Notes: generated by a model from the letters alone, not told the origin. Positions 24,262 to 36,205 are shown, numbered from the stretch's first letter. The stretch: DNA of 64,000 nt from Vanessa cardui (GCF_905220365.1 NC_061127.1:5332001-5396000), one strand, 5' to 3'. Program-made: numbers and translations.

Positions 24262-24700
24262 ACTAATATTGTAAATGCGAAAGTGACTGTCTGTCTGTCC
24301 TGCTTTCACGCCAAAACTATTAGACCGATTTACATGAAATTTGTACTTACTCTACTTTTTAATTGGAAAATAGTGTTGTAAACAGAGAGGTCTTACATAA
24401 ATGTTTTATACAGATAATTCGTAAATATAATCCAATTAAAAAACATAAATGTAAAATGAGAGCCAAGTACAATATTAAAATATAAGCCTTGGTTATTGAC
24501 TTCAACAACAAAAGCACTTCTTTTGTCGTTGAAAATCTAAATGGGTGCCAAGTACTATGGCCAGTCCTGGATGTATTTATAAGTACATAAAACATAATTT
24601 ATTTCCATATCTCAGGATAATATGTTATAGTCTAAGTTCTGACTTGGCTAGTTCTCTGACGTCATATTCTAAGCAAGTAAAGCCGCGGGTAACGGCTAGT
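24262..24700 (-). repeat. CGCCCGCGG repeat copy, apparently split by inserted DNA
   Basis: One end is at 24262-24355 (ATATTGTAAATGCGAAAGTG, CTGTCTGTCCTGCTTTCACG, ACCGATTTACATGAAATTTG). The other end is at about 24675-24700 (AAAGCCGCGGGTAACGGCTA). In intact copies these ends are about 200 bp apart, so roughly 250 bp between them looks inserted or replaced. Confidence 0.4.
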
Positions 24701-25389
24701 ATTTACATTTTTTACATTTTTATATTTTTTATAGTTTACAAAATCAGAATATTGATGAATATTTTTTTAAGAACATCCTGTTTGTCAGATCAGGTCACAG
24801 TCAGTTTTATCTTGTATTGGCACAACAACAACGAATACTATTAATAAGCCATACAAAGGGTACTCTGTTAAGCCTATAAGATCAACACAACAGCCAAACA
24901 AATACATACATACAATCTCGATATCTATCCGTGCTGTATCGATTCCGCAAGCATTTCTGTTCAATGCAAGTTCGCAGCGCTCACACAAAATACTTTGTAA
25001 GTCGTAATCTAAGAAAGTTGATAAAGATTTGAACATTCATATCTTTAAAATTTATGCTGAAAACAAAGTAGCCGGAAATTTAAAAGGTAAGTTAGGCGAA
25101 TAAGATGTTACATACCCTATTTACTCTACTATTACGACTAGTAGAATAAATATTTTATGTGAAAATGTACCATATGCATTTACGAGATAGGTATTTATAA
25201 ATAACAGAAACATGTAGTTATATTTTGTGTTGTTATAAAATCGCCAAAAGCAAGATTTCTCAATCCGACTCAATGCTCGTTCCAAGCTCTGCTTAAACGA
25301 AGTCTAAAGCGTTATTCGCCATTCAAACGAATGTAGATTATAAATATGGAATGAACGATTTTGTTATTCAAAGTGCCGTGACACGTTTA

Positions 25390-25660
25390 AAGAATGTTCA
25401 CTTAGTTGTCTATACAACATGGGCCGCGCTGGCGAACGACTGATTTATGTACGTCGAATGGCGCGGCGCTAGGCGGCGCTACTGGCCTATTGTTTTTGGA
25501 CGATTTATCGCCGGTGTCCAAATAGGAGTCACTGGCACAACAATTCACTTGGACAACGTTGGCTTTTGACGGCAACATGCGCGGTATTGTTTACTCCATG
25601 CGGTGCCCCGGTATTACAAATGGGGAATGCGCTGGCAATGACTTGTTAAACGTCACCCAT
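25390..25660. other. GC-rich non-repeat island
   Basis: The segment from ACAACATGGGCCGCGCTGGC to ATGGGGAATGCGCTGGCAAT is clearly GC-richer than its neighbours and has stops in all frames I read. It matches none of the repeats in this window. It could be a cis-regulatory element, a non-coding exon or an old insertion. Confidence 0.35.
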
Positions 25661-26946
25661 AAATCATTTTCGATCAAATTTAACTTTTAATACTTTAAAA
25701 TATCAATAGTAAACTCAATTTAATATTATTTACATATACCGCTTATATGGAGTTTGAGCTAGTTGTTACTCTGTGGATCAAAGGCAGCATACCTGTTTGC
25801 TTTCATTGGCAAATGGTATTGATTATAACACTGTTTGCATATATCCAGTGGTTCTGTCAATTTAATCAACTAAAATGCAATTGGACAACCTATATATAAA
25901 AAAATTGTTTTATGTTACACATATAGAATAAAAGGAAAATCGAAGTTTATAAGAAATAATTAAGAGACCTGAAATCTTAATTTATTTTTGATTATATTTG
26001 ATGAGTTTAAATATTTAACAACAATTATTGTGTTGATTACAATCAATGAAATCTCTGCAACAAAATATTTGGCGAAAATTCTGTAGCTTTACAAAATTTT
26101 AAAGGATTCAAAATATAAATGGTTGACCAATATTTATAGTATATACGTTAGTACTTGTCAAACATATATTGTACATATGTGACATAAAAATGATTTTTCT
26201 AGAATTTATGACGATTTCAATTTTAATACAAGGAGCGATCATAAACCTCTGTTATCGGACTACACAGGGTTAGTCATTTGTTGTGGGACACTGCATACTC
26301 TTTTATATTAGGATGCCAGAACACGTTCAAAATTATTCAATTGTAAGTTAACAATAAAACTATTCCGAAACTTATAACTCCAGGCCGTACCAAATAAAAA
26401 ATAAATATAATTAGCAATTACCTGGAGTAACTACAATATTGTGTTTAAATACTTAATAAAGATTTTGCTTCCGTGCAGTGTTTTTCCATACATAAATACC
26501 GTGATATAAGTTTTAAGACACTAACAAATGTAACTATTTAAACCTGAATCCTAGTTTATGCCTTATTTCTTTGCGTTGGATATTCGTCCCATCGGAATAT
26601 GACTTTAAGAGAGTATAATTTTTGCACCATAATATGACATGTTCAGTTTTCAGAGTGCTCTCTTGAGAATGACCGCATCCACCAACGGCAGTCGTGCGAG
26701 ACATCATCCCATGTTTTTCTAGTTTTTTTTTCTTGACTCCACTTTTATACTTAGCAGGTTCATATTATTATTATCATGTCATAAGAAAAAATATTCCTAA
26801 CCCGTAGAAATTACATGGAGGTTATATTACTCCTTTTTTATTTTTAACATCACTTGTTATGATTTTTGCTCGTAATATATTCTTTACTAGATGAAATAAA
26901 TTAAATAAATAATTATGTAATTGCATACTTTTTAAATTTTTTTTTA

Positions 26947-27274
26947 CTTTGCCGTCTCGTAAATTCAAATCGTTTATAAAAAAATACATTGGTAAAAAAG
27001 GCGTATTATTCGATACAAGATTTTGTAGATGATAAAAAAGCGTGGACTTAATACCGGTTGACTTCCAGGCAGGATATATTAATTTAAATAATTGTATTAA
27101 CTAACATGACTGTATTTTGAAAAAGAGTAACTATTGTTTTGAGTTTCTTGCCGGTTCTTCTCGGTTGAATCTACTTTCCGAACCGGTGGTAGCTTCACTT
27201 AATTGTTATATGACGATTCAAAAGTGCTTGTAAAAGCCCACTCGAATAAAGTATATTTTGATTTGATTTGATTG
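26947..27274 (+). repeat. LINE 3' end with degraded ORF2 C-terminus
   Basis: It begins with the decayed C-terminus of a LINE reverse transcriptase (reads as RKFKSFIKKY with frame damage), then the 3' UTR CTTGCCGGTTCTTCTCGG, TTCCGAACCGGTGGTAGCTT, CAAAAGTGCTTGTAAAAGCC, ending ATTTTGATTTGATTTGATTG. It parallels the copy at 52882-53211 along its length. Confidence 0.7.
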
Positions 27275-27830
27275 ATTTAAAAAACTAAAATTACCATAAT
27301 ATTAAATTTCTAAATTATGAAAATTATTAACGGAAAAAGTACCACAGCATAATTTATTCATAGGTTTGGTGTATTTCCAAAAGCTTGGAATAATTTAATA
27401 GCTGCTGGTTGATTCATCAGATAGATTTGGAAGCTCACTCTAATTGCACGTGTCTGTGTCAATTGGGTAAAGGCTATTTCAGATACATTAATTATATTAA
27501 TACAATTTGAACAGTTCAAGATTTTAAAATAACATTAATGAAAAATTTGTTATTGAAAAGTACACTTATTACTTAAAAACTAATAAGTATCTGCTTTCAG
27601 AAGTGATTATTAAACAGTAGTTTACCGACTTGATTAATTGATATAATGATTGTTTAATTTAGGAACGATTTGACCGGTTAAGGTTCTATTCGCACCTTTA
27701 TTTGTTTTCATTTAGAAGTTGGTAATACTTAAAAACTATTTAAATAGGTTATTTAGTGTAGGTGAATTGAGAGGCACCGCGGTATAAAACCTGTGTTTTA
27801 ATGGGAAATCAAATAATACCATTATAAAGT

Positions 27831-28119
27831 AACAGCCTATAAATTACCCACAGCTGGGCTAAGGCCTCCTCTCCCATTGAGGAGAGGGTTTGGAACATAT
27901 TCCACCACGCTGTTGGTGCGGGTTGGTGGAATGCACATGTGGTTGAATTTCAATGAAATTAGACACATGTAGGTTTCCTCACGATGTTTTCCTTCAACGC
28001 CGAGCACGAGATGAATTATAAACGAAAACTAAGCAGATATATATAGTGGTGCTTGCCTGAGTTTGAACCCGAACTCATCGGTTAAGATCCAGGCGTTCTA
28101 ACCATTGGGCCATCTCGGA
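27831..28119 (-). repeat. tRNA-derived SINE (Metulj-type)
   Basis: Read on the - strand, the head is CCGAGATGGCCCAATGGTTA (A-box) and GGGTTCAAACTC (B-box). The body AATTCATCTCGTGCTCGGCG and AAACATCGTGAGGAAACC follows, ending in CCCAGCTGTGGGTAATTTA. It is nearly full length. Confidence 0.8.
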
Positions 28120-29899
28120 TATTGTAATGATATTATATTATTATTGGAATTTTTAATAATGTTGAATTTATATTGTCGACCATATAAAAAAACTAAGAAT
28201 GTTACGTTTTAAACAGAGCATCTGTATCAGGGTCTCTAGTAGTAACAAAGTAGTGAATCTAAATGATCGCAATTAGAGCGGACAAATGTGAATCGATATC
28301 TCGGATTGGACGAATCCGGCGACTCTCGAGGGACTTGAGCATTTTAATTTCTGACGGCGAAAGCGCATACAGTGCTTTGAGAAGCATCAAATCATAACAT
28401 AAATATACATTGACTAAATCGGATCTGCCATCGTTTTGAAGTTTAGTTATTTTGTGATTATATCGTTTAATTATTTAAAAAATAAATGCAATATATTGAA
28501 ATGATTAAGAAGCGACAATAACCTAGTATTGAGATGGTTGAACTACATTGTGAAAGTTAGATCCCTTTACAAGCACTAATAATTTATTTTTATTACACTT
28601 TGTTCGACAATTTATGGCAAAGATCATTTATACCATCAGCCCCGATATTGTAATTAAATGCCGAATCTTATCTTAACATGAAATATGTAACTGAAAAAGA
28701 AGATATCAAACTTGGTGTTTTCGTAAACATAACTTGTTAACTCTCTTAATCCGATACGACAATCAAAAGCGAGTGGGCTCCAGGCACCGGGAGTCCCCAC
28801 GACTTTACATACTTTCCGGTCTACGGATATGGCAACACTACCAATGCCACAGTTGGGGCTGTTATTGAGAATTTCCCGACATAACGTCAGTACACTTTAG
28901 CAAATCTAGTACCGGGATGTTATAACGAAGCTGCGAATGCATTTTAAATAAAATAAAACATTATTTAAAAAATGCTCATTCGTTTTCGAATGTATACAAC
29001 GATATTTCTGACATTTTGTATAGAATGTAAATTTTGTAAACAAACACAAATTAAATTAATATTCAAAATATTGCAATAGTAAATAATATTCAACTTTTAA
29101 AAAATTAAATATGTCTGGTAATTAATTAATTTAATCAGTTTTTGGTTCCTTTATTCAAAACATTGTAACATTCAAAAATGCCTATTTTAATACATACAAA
29201 AGATTATGATAGCGGATGTATTTGACAATTCCTGGTATATATGGACATAAAATATTTTAATCTCTTAACAGGAAAATTGAAACCGAGGGTTTTTCTAGGT
29301 TATAAATAATTGCTACGATTCGATTTGTTGATTTATGGTTATTAAAGATACGTCCCAGAGATAACGAGCACCACAAATTTCATTTGCATGAAAACATGTC
29401 TCCCTGCTAGGCGTATAGAATAGAATGATGTAGGTCACAAAAAATGCATCCACATACATATACTAGCCATCCTTATTTTATCACAGAATATTTATAAAAT
29501 AACTAGTGTTCATTACATTCAATTACTTATTACTGTAAATCAACCGTTAAAAATGTTACAAATGGTTTTACCGCAATATATTTCAATTATTAAATCAGTT
29601 TTAAATTAAATTCTTAAAACTATAATTAATATGAAGTTTTCTTTGCAGATCATATTATTAAAGAAAAATATTTTATAGTTGGTATCTGTTATAGACTAAA
29701 TGATATATGTAAGGTAATAAATTGAAAAGAAAATCCCTTCATGTATGATTGAATGAAAAATATATACTGGTAAAAACAATTGTATAAGTTAATTCATGTT
29801 ATGAAATAAAGTTATATAAGAAAAACTGGGCAGAGTAAAGAAGAATTAGCGTCAACTTTATTCCATCATAAGAATAAAGTATAGTATGATACAATTATT

Positions 29900-30420
29900 T
29901 ATACATGTCGGTTCATCTAAAACTATACAAGGCGCTAATTCGGCCTCACATGAAGTATTGCCGACAAACATGTAGAGCCGAGATGGCCCAGTGGTTACAA
30001 CGTGTGCATCTTGACCGATGATCACATCATCACTTCATTTTCATGTGCTTAATATGTGTTCATAATTAATTTCGAGCTGGGCGGTGAAGGAAATCGTCGT
30101 AAGGAAACCTGCATATATCAAATTTCATAGAAATTCTGCCACTAGTGTATTCCACCAGCTCGCATTAGAACAGCGTGATGGAATATGTTTCAAACCTTCT
30201 CATCAAAGTGAGAGGAGGCCTTAGCCCAGTAGTCGGAAATTTACAGGCTGTTGTTGTTGAAGTACTGCTCTCACCTCTAGGCAGGTGTTTTCCAGTTCCA
30301 GCTTCTTCCATTTGACAGTTTTGAACGGATAGCGGCTCGAGTAATGGACGATCAAACCATTTCCGATCTGTTTCATATTTTAGCTTTGTGTATAGATGTT
30401 AGATCATTCACTGTACAACA
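29900..30420 (+). mobile_element. Non-LTR reverse transcriptase C-terminal fragment, split by a SINE
   Basis: Before the SINE the + strand reads HLKLYKALIRPHMKYC. After it, it reads KYCSHL, a stop, then AGVFQFQLLPFDSFERIAAR and VMDDQTISD. This is the end of the LINE reverse transcriptase domain (LYKALIRPHMEYC type). The KYC codons occur on both sides because they are the target duplication (AAGTATTGC / AAGTACTGC). The in-frame TAG where a Trp is expected shows the copy is dead. Confidence 0.6.
29973..30259 (+). repeat. tRNA-derived SINE (Metulj-type) inside a LINE fragment
   Basis: Head GAGATGGCCCAGTGGTTACA with GTGCATCTTGACCGATGAT. The B-box is degraded. The body AATTTCGAGCTGGGCGGTGA and tail CCCAGTAGTCGGAAATTTAC, CAGGCTGTTGTTGTTG follow. 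It is flanked by a roughly 9 bp imperfect target duplication. Confidence 0.75.
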
Positions 30421-31212
30421 CATACGAGTACACTGTAAAATACGTTAGGATGTGGTTAGCCTCTCTATGGCGCAGACTATTAAAATAGTGCAGAGCTGTT
30501 TTGTTTGAAAGTGTTTTATGGTTGTACACGTCAAAAAGTATAGCATACAATACAGATATACTTTACCAGTGTATTTAAATTATCTGGATCTAATAAACAT
30601 AATTACATATAACAAAAAAGGTAATAGGTATATTTTGTTAATGAATATTAAATTCGATTAATTCAATTTTTAATAGCCATGTAAATGTACTCTAATATCT
30701 GAATCACTGAATCCACAGCACCTGATACCAATAATAACGCTAGTTGTGTTCTTTACAATAAAGGCATTATAAATGTATTAAGATTATATCACTGTGCAAA
30801 CTAGATAAATGTGTGAGCTTTAATTCTCAAATAAACGCAAGTAAATAAGAAAATCAAACATTTATTCCTGTCCATGTAAAATGAATTATAATGTTTAAAT
30901 GCGTAATGTAGTTATGACGAAGCTCGCGCATTTGTCACAGTAATGACTCTTTGTAGACACAGCAGAAGACCCCTTTACCCTGTACTATATCGCACACACA
31001 GCGTTTATAAACGGCCGCCTATAAACGCTTGCATTATTTTCGACTATCTAAATATATATGTTAGATGGGAGATGACCCAGGATGGTAGCGATGTTGAAAG
31101 TTCTGGAGCGAATTGGAAAATGTTACTCGAAGCTCCATCTTCCACGTGACTTTGTGTGACAGATACTCTTAAGCCTAGATTCCATTCCAGAATAACTTCG
31201 TTAAGGTGGATA

Positions 31213-31490
31213 CGCTACCTTCTGGTCGCCACGCATTGTAGCTGTATCATTACAGCTTCATGGGTGTCACTCATGTAGCATACCTCCATCTCTATAAGGC
31301 TTATTATGTTGGCTTTGGATTGAAAAGTAACCTCTGTGAAACGCCTCATACTATCCGAAGTAGTCACAGTTTTCTGTAAACATTTGTATTTCTTGTATAA
31401 TAATTTGCAATAAGTGCGAATCAAATCTGCTATCGTAAGGTCATACCAGACCGTTTCTTGAAATACTTTGTATTTGTCTTATATAATACA
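31213..31490 (-). pseudogene. Unassigned open frame, about 85 codons without a clear start
   Basis: The - strand is open from 31490 down to the TAG near 31213. It reads QETVWYDLTIADLIRTYC, then KTVTTSDSMRRFTEVTFQ and EMEVCYMSDTHEAVMIQLQ. The composition is more balanced than the surrounding AT-rich DNA and looks once-coding. I do not recognise the family. It may be a transposon remnant, an isolated exon or chance. Confidence 0.25.
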
Positions 31491-32336
31491 TTCAATACAT
31501 TGATAGCCGATCAGAGTACGAATGTTCTTTAAATGTTGATAGAGTTTGTGTATTCCGTATATAAATCGTTTTCGATTTGCCTTTACATATTTTGTTTCTA
31601 AGAACATATAATTTTATCGGTTAAGTCGATATGAAAATATGTACATTTCGATACATTTGTAAAGAGACGTCAGAAAGAGATGACAATATTATAAGCAAGA
31701 CGGACACTTTAAGAGTTTAGTAAACCATTTTAGTAAACAGTATAATCATATGTCTGTTGCAATATCTTCAAATATTTACAATAAAACAACAATTTTTCTA
31801 TAAGTATTTATTTGAAATTATTAATTTTAGCAAAAGAGATTCCAGATAAAATTATGGTGTTAAAATAAAATATACACATGCAAATACAAATTTGTTTTTT
31901 CATTATTCGTGTATGAATTATTATATATTAGATCTAGGTATTCCGATGTTTTTTTTTTTTTTCATTTATTTGCGTCGTAAAAGGACCCGGTGAGTAGTGT
32001 AGCGATCGGGGAGTAAACAAAGTTCTTAATTTACCGTACAAAGTCAGGAGGAGTTGTTACTTTTCTAAATTAATAGAAGCGGTGTAGCTTTCATGATTTT
32101 AGATTTAAGCAAATAACTTATAATGATGAGAAGGTGAAGGTTATGGAAGGCAAATGAAAGGCTACCAGTACACAAAGAATATCTCTTTCGACACGGATAT
32201 TGCCAGTTAAAATATTAATTTGTTCAATTTACACAGCTTCATATTAAAGCACATGAAACATTGCCTATTATTAATGTAAATTCTTTTAGTGTTATATATA
32301 ATTTTTAGCGTTCTCATAATATGATAATTATCTTAA

Positions 32337-32342
32337 TTTATT
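32337..32342 (-). terminator. Poly(A) signal of the IR gene
   Basis: AATAAA on the - strand about 130 nt after the TAA stop. It is the nearest canonical signal I could see. Confidence 0.5.
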
Positions 32343-32472
32343 TACTAGGCATATTAGTTAATCCTCTTAATTCGAGCTAAATTTAACGTAATGCGCTTGC
32401 CTTGTTTAATTTTCTTTTTAAATTTTGTTTTAATTATACATTTTTAGGGTTTAAATTAATATTAAAATGACA

Positions 32473-34212
32473 TCAATATATTTTCTTTATGTACTTACTC
32501 CATAATATTTCTAGAGTAAAAACAACTGAACTTATAATGTACATGCAGGTAAGTCCATAGAAACAGGATTTCAATAACTCCATTCCCATTGGTTTCAAAG
32601 ATACATCTGTTTTACTTAATTTTTCATTCCTCAATAATAATTTCAATATTATATCGTTCTCTATTTTCACGTAGAGACCTGATTCTGCTATATGATTAAT
32701 AAGACGAGAAATTTCCGCAGCACCTGACCAACGAGGCCGCATATAAAAACTTTTCGGCATGGTTGTTCCGTTTTCTTTGAGAATTTGCACAGCTTGATTA
32801 TAAAATTTTACTTGTAACAAATCAACCGCAAGCAAAAATTTCTTACCTGCGCCTATATCTTTTATGTAGGTCGTAATATCAGCCAATTTCAACTTTATAA
32901 AATTATATTCAATTGATGCATTATGATAATATTCTAGAAATGCTATCGGACCTCCAACTCCATCTACGACTTGTATTGCTTCATCGAGTGACGATATCTT
33001 TGGTTCTAAAATACTTTTTCGCAAACCATCAATAAGATTTCCTTGATATGATATACGAACAATTATGCAAAACCAAATCCAAAAGTTAAACAAGCTGTTT
33101 ATTAGCCAATAACTTGAATAATAATTTATATCTTGGCCGAGGAATATAGCCAGCATTCTGAAAATTATTTCATTGTCACTTTTCTTTGCGATTCTATGAA
33201 CGAGCTTCATTGTGACAAACATAAAGAAAAATCCCGCCAAAATAAGTAGGGTGGATACATTTATAAAAGGCAGTATAATTTTAGCCCACTCGTATATTTC
33301 GCGGCGTTTGGGCATACACCAAACCACATTGATACAATTAAATGAGGATGACACTTGTACAACTGCATATCTTTTCGATGTCCAAACAAGACCAGGTATT
33401 AAAATATCTGCATCGTTATGTCTTAAGTCGTCGAGAAAATCTGTCTTGTTTTTGTTTGTGCCCGAAATATGATCTTTATATAAAATTGCATCTAATGATG
33501 AATTTAATCTTTCCAGCAGCAACAAGAGTAGAAGACCATCAGCACCACCAACTTCAGTAATTGTATGATTTTCTTTTGTAAATTCAACGAAAGGTATGAA
33601 TTCAAGCATCGTAACTCGAATTGGACATTTATGAAAGTTGTTGTATTTCCTTATAAAGAAAGTTTCATTGATGTTCGTATTAATATTCAAATCTAGCGCT
33701 GTATAATTTGCACAAGCTCCGTTTCCAAACGGTTTATACGTTGAATATCTAATTTTACCTTTTGTATCCATTCTCAATATAATGATATCACTGACATCAT
33801 TTTTCCCGGCTATTTCAGTAAAGGCGTCGACAGAATCAGTCCATTGATTTGACAATATCATAATCACGCGTATAGGAACAATAATAACTTGATTTATTCT
33901 TTCAATAAAATATTCAAACTCATACGGAGCAGCAGCAAAGAAAACAGTTTGCTGATATAAAACTGCTTTATGAAAATTGATGTTCTTAAAATGTTCATCG
34001 CTAATTTTAACTGTAACTACTAAACCTTTGAATTTTTTTAGAAAATCTGTTACATTGTGTTGATCACAACGCCACCAAACAACAGATGTCAAACGATTCG
34101 GTGTGTATTCTTGATTTGCGATAGTTGCTGCTTGCTCTGTTATTTCAGAAGCCTTTAAAAATGTACCAAACACAAACAACGTGACTATTATTATTATATT
34201 CTTCATTTTCAA
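32473..34212 (-). CDS. Divergent ionotropic receptor (IR), intronless
   Basis: A single 579-codon exon. A signal peptide is at residues 1-22 (hydrophobic IIIIVTLFVFGTFL). The ligand-binding halves surround GGADGLLLLLLLERLN (222-237) and DILIPGLVWTSKRYAV (269-284). M1 lies near 311-335, the pore segment near 348-365, M3 near 368-395 with RISYQGNL (position of the SYTANL of ionotropic glutamate receptors), and M4 near 549-571, with a short cytoplasmic tail. IRs are insect chemosensory cation channels at the dendritic membrane of sensory neurons. Length and layout are normal for the family. The lack of introns and the low similarity to the conserved co-receptors fit the divergent, often gustatory IR class. 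Which IR number it is cannot be said from sequence alone. Shadow frames on the opposite strand were ignored. Confidence 0.92.
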   Translation of the reverse strand: MKMKNIIIIVTLFVFGTFLKASEITEQAATIANQEYTPNRLTSVVWWRCDQHNVTDFLKKFKGLVVTVKISDEHFKNINFHKAVLYQQTVFFAAAPYEFEYFIERINQVIIVPIRVIMILSNQWTDSVDAFTEIAGKNDVSDIIILRMDTKGKIRYSTYKPFGNGACANYTALDLNINTNINETFFIRKYNNFHKCPIRVTMLEFIPFVEFTKENHTITEVGGADGLLLLLLLERLNSSLDAILYKDHISGTNKNKTDFLDDLRHNDADILIPGLVWTSKRYAVVQVSSSFNCINVVWCMPKRREIYEWAKIILPFINVSTLLILAGFFFMFVTMKLVHRIAKKSDNEIIFRMLAIFLGQDINYYSSYWLINSLFNFWIWFCIIVRISYQGNLIDGLRKSILEPKISSLDEAIQVVDGVGGPIAFLEYYHNASIEYNFIKLKLADITTYIKDIGAGKKFLLAVDLLQVKFYNQAVQILKENGTTMPKSFYMRPRWSGAAEISRLINHIAESGLYVKIENDIILKLLLRNEKLSKTDVSLKPMGMELLKSCFYGLTCMYIISSVVFTLEILWSKYIKKIY

Positions 34213-34274
34213 GCATGTTAAAATACTTAGACGACTGTTTCTAATTGATTACTGGTCACATCTAAGTCGATCAT

Positions 34275-34282
34275 ATTTTATA
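34275..34282 (-). promoter_or_regulatory. TATA box of the IR gene
   Basis: TATAAAAT on the - strand. An initiator-like CCAGT centred at 34253 lies about 29 bp downstream, the standard spacing. The 5' UTR would be about 41 nt, reaching the ATG at 34212. Confidence 0.6.
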
Positions 34283-35296
34283 GTAGGTGTACATTTCGCT
34301 GCTAATAGCTGGAGGTTTTATTAGCTTTGTCAGTACGTTGAGTGCTACATCCATTTGATTGATTACGTAGATTTATTTACTTACTGTGTACACATTATTA
34401 AAACAGCATTTTTATCACCCTAGACAATAATTTACAACATTTTTAGGTGGGGTATTGTTTGTATCTTTATTATAGATAATATTTAAATAATTACATATAG
34501 TATTGCCATAGTAATGTTTATCACATTACCGTGGCACTACTAATGTATTTGATTATTCGGTAATATTCACAGCATAATTCATTGGGATAATGTTCATTTG
34601 TAAATTTGGGACAAAGATTTAAACAATACAATTCATCTTTAGCAACCAAATGATTGGTGTTGAATAGATAAAGTAAACAAATGGTTACAAACCTCAGTAG
34701 AACTAGTTTTGTTGTTTCAATAAACTTTATAATTTTCTTAGAGTAACTTTGTGTTGGTTCGCGAATAAATGAATAATACGATTATAATTTCTTCCTTATT
34801 TTAGTTTTAAAATACAATTTCATATAATTCGTACCAAATAAATAAAGAACTACATTCCTCTGATAATATCAGAGTTATACAAAGAATGTAATTATAAGTG
34901 ACTGGAAATAATAACTAAAACTTAATCTATGATATATAACTTAACTTAACATGTTAGCTTCGTTAACATTTTACTTTCAGTAATTTTATATCAATATCTT
35001 GTCTGCTTCTATATGATTTTTTTTTATTCATAATTTAAACTTAATTTTATTAAATGTACTTCATAGGGGTGCATTTTAGGTCCTTTATTTTTTTCAAAAT
35101 AGATAAATGACCTCCTTCTTTGTAGCAACTGCTGCATCAATACAAAAAGAAAACTGTAAGTACTACATAATAAGTAATACTAGCGACTGAAATCAAATAG
35201 CTTGGTCTAAATTTTCAAAAATATATTTCTTAATTTATTACATTACTGGACCAAAAGAATACCAAGTATAAATTTTTGAAGTAATATACTACTTTA

Positions 35297-35554
35297 GAGG
35301 ATGAGATGGCCCAGTAGTTAGAACGCGTCTTAACCGATGATTGCGGGTTCAAACCCAGGCTAGCACCGCTGATTCATGTGCTTAATTTGTCTTTATAATT
35401 CATCTCGTGCTCAGCGGTGAAGGAAAACATCGTGAGGAAACCTGCATGTGACAAATTTCATAGAAATTCTGCCACATGTGTATTCCACCATCCCGCATTG
35501 GAATGGCCTTTAGCCCAGCAGTGGGAATTTACAGGCCGTTGTTGTTTTTGTTGT
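35297..35554 (+). repeat. tRNA-derived SINE with internal deletion
   Basis: Head GATGAGATGGCCCAGTAGTT, B-box GGGTTCAAACCC, body ATTCATCTCGTGCTCAGCGG and ACATCGTGAGGAAACCTGCA, tail CCCAGCAGTGGGAATTTACA. About 50 bp found in sister copies (the CAGCGTGATGGAATATGTT part) is missing before the tail. Confidence 0.8.
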
Positions 35555-35886
35555 ATACTACTTTGTACTTTATCATTTATGCCACAGCTTTGTAATTATT
35601 GAGTTACTATGCTTAAAACAATTTAGAAGTGACATAAGCATTGACATACTTTATGCATCAGACAAATTAACTCTACCTGCGCGTTACCGCCTGGCCACGG
35701 GAAATTCGCCGAAGCGAAATTTCGCGCGGTGCGAACGGCGAAGCGTGTACATTGCTATACGTTTGTTTCTTTCGCAAGACGCTTCGCAGTCTTCATCAAG
35801 CTCTAGTTTACATAAAAACAGCACAAACAGACATCAATTATCTCATTATAAGATACACACATATAAGATGAACGAGTGTATATCTA

Positions 35887-36205
35887 CAGGGCCGGATTTA
35901 GGGGAGGGCAACCGGGGCAACTGCCCTGGGGCCTCCACATGAGAGGGGGCCTCCACATGAGAGGGGGCCACAGTTTTCAGCAAGTTAACAAATACTGAGA
36001 TATAGTCAAATTATAATAATGTTACTATTTAATATTTTAAAAGTTAGTTATACAAATACGAAACAATTCATAGCTTACTGATTGAAATAAAAAAAAACTA
36101 ATTAACTCATAATAATATAATTATTAGGGTGTTCACGCATCTGTTTGTCTAGGGCCCTCACTGCTTTGTGGCCCCGGGGCCTCCACACCTTTAAATCCGA
36201 CTCTG
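35887..36205. mobile_element. hAT-type non-autonomous element (MITE), 319 bp
   Basis: It begins CAGGGCCGGATTTA and ends TAAATCCGACTCTG, terminal inverted repeats matching at 12 of 14 positions. It is flanked by perfect 8 bp direct repeats TATATCTA at 35879-35886 and 36206-36213, the target-site length of hAT transposons. Both ends are rich in GGGGCC/GGCCCC. A unit CCACATGAGAGGGGGCC is tandemly duplicated near 35935-35970. There is no coding capacity. Confidence 0.85.

Larger units (their letters stand above)
19581..26946. other. Intergenic region, 7.4 kb, repeats and unassigned DNA
   Basis: No gene was recognised. Repeats at 22400-22660, 22976-23120, 23165-23372 and 24262-24700 are listed separately. 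A GC-rich island at 25390-25660 is the only compositionally distinct non-repeat segment. The rest is AT-rich with short chance reading frames. Confidence 0.5.
27275..32336. other. Intergenic region between repeats and the receptor gene
   Basis: It contains SINEs at 27831-28119 and 29973-30259, LINE remnants flanking the second SINE, and an unassigned reading frame at 31213-31490 (- strand). GC-richer patches lie at 28240-28400 and 28740-28930, with no recognised coding content. Confidence 0.5.

Noticed and set aside
33212..33560. Two + strand frames inside the receptor gene
   Set aside because: Antisense shadows of the intact 579-codon receptor.
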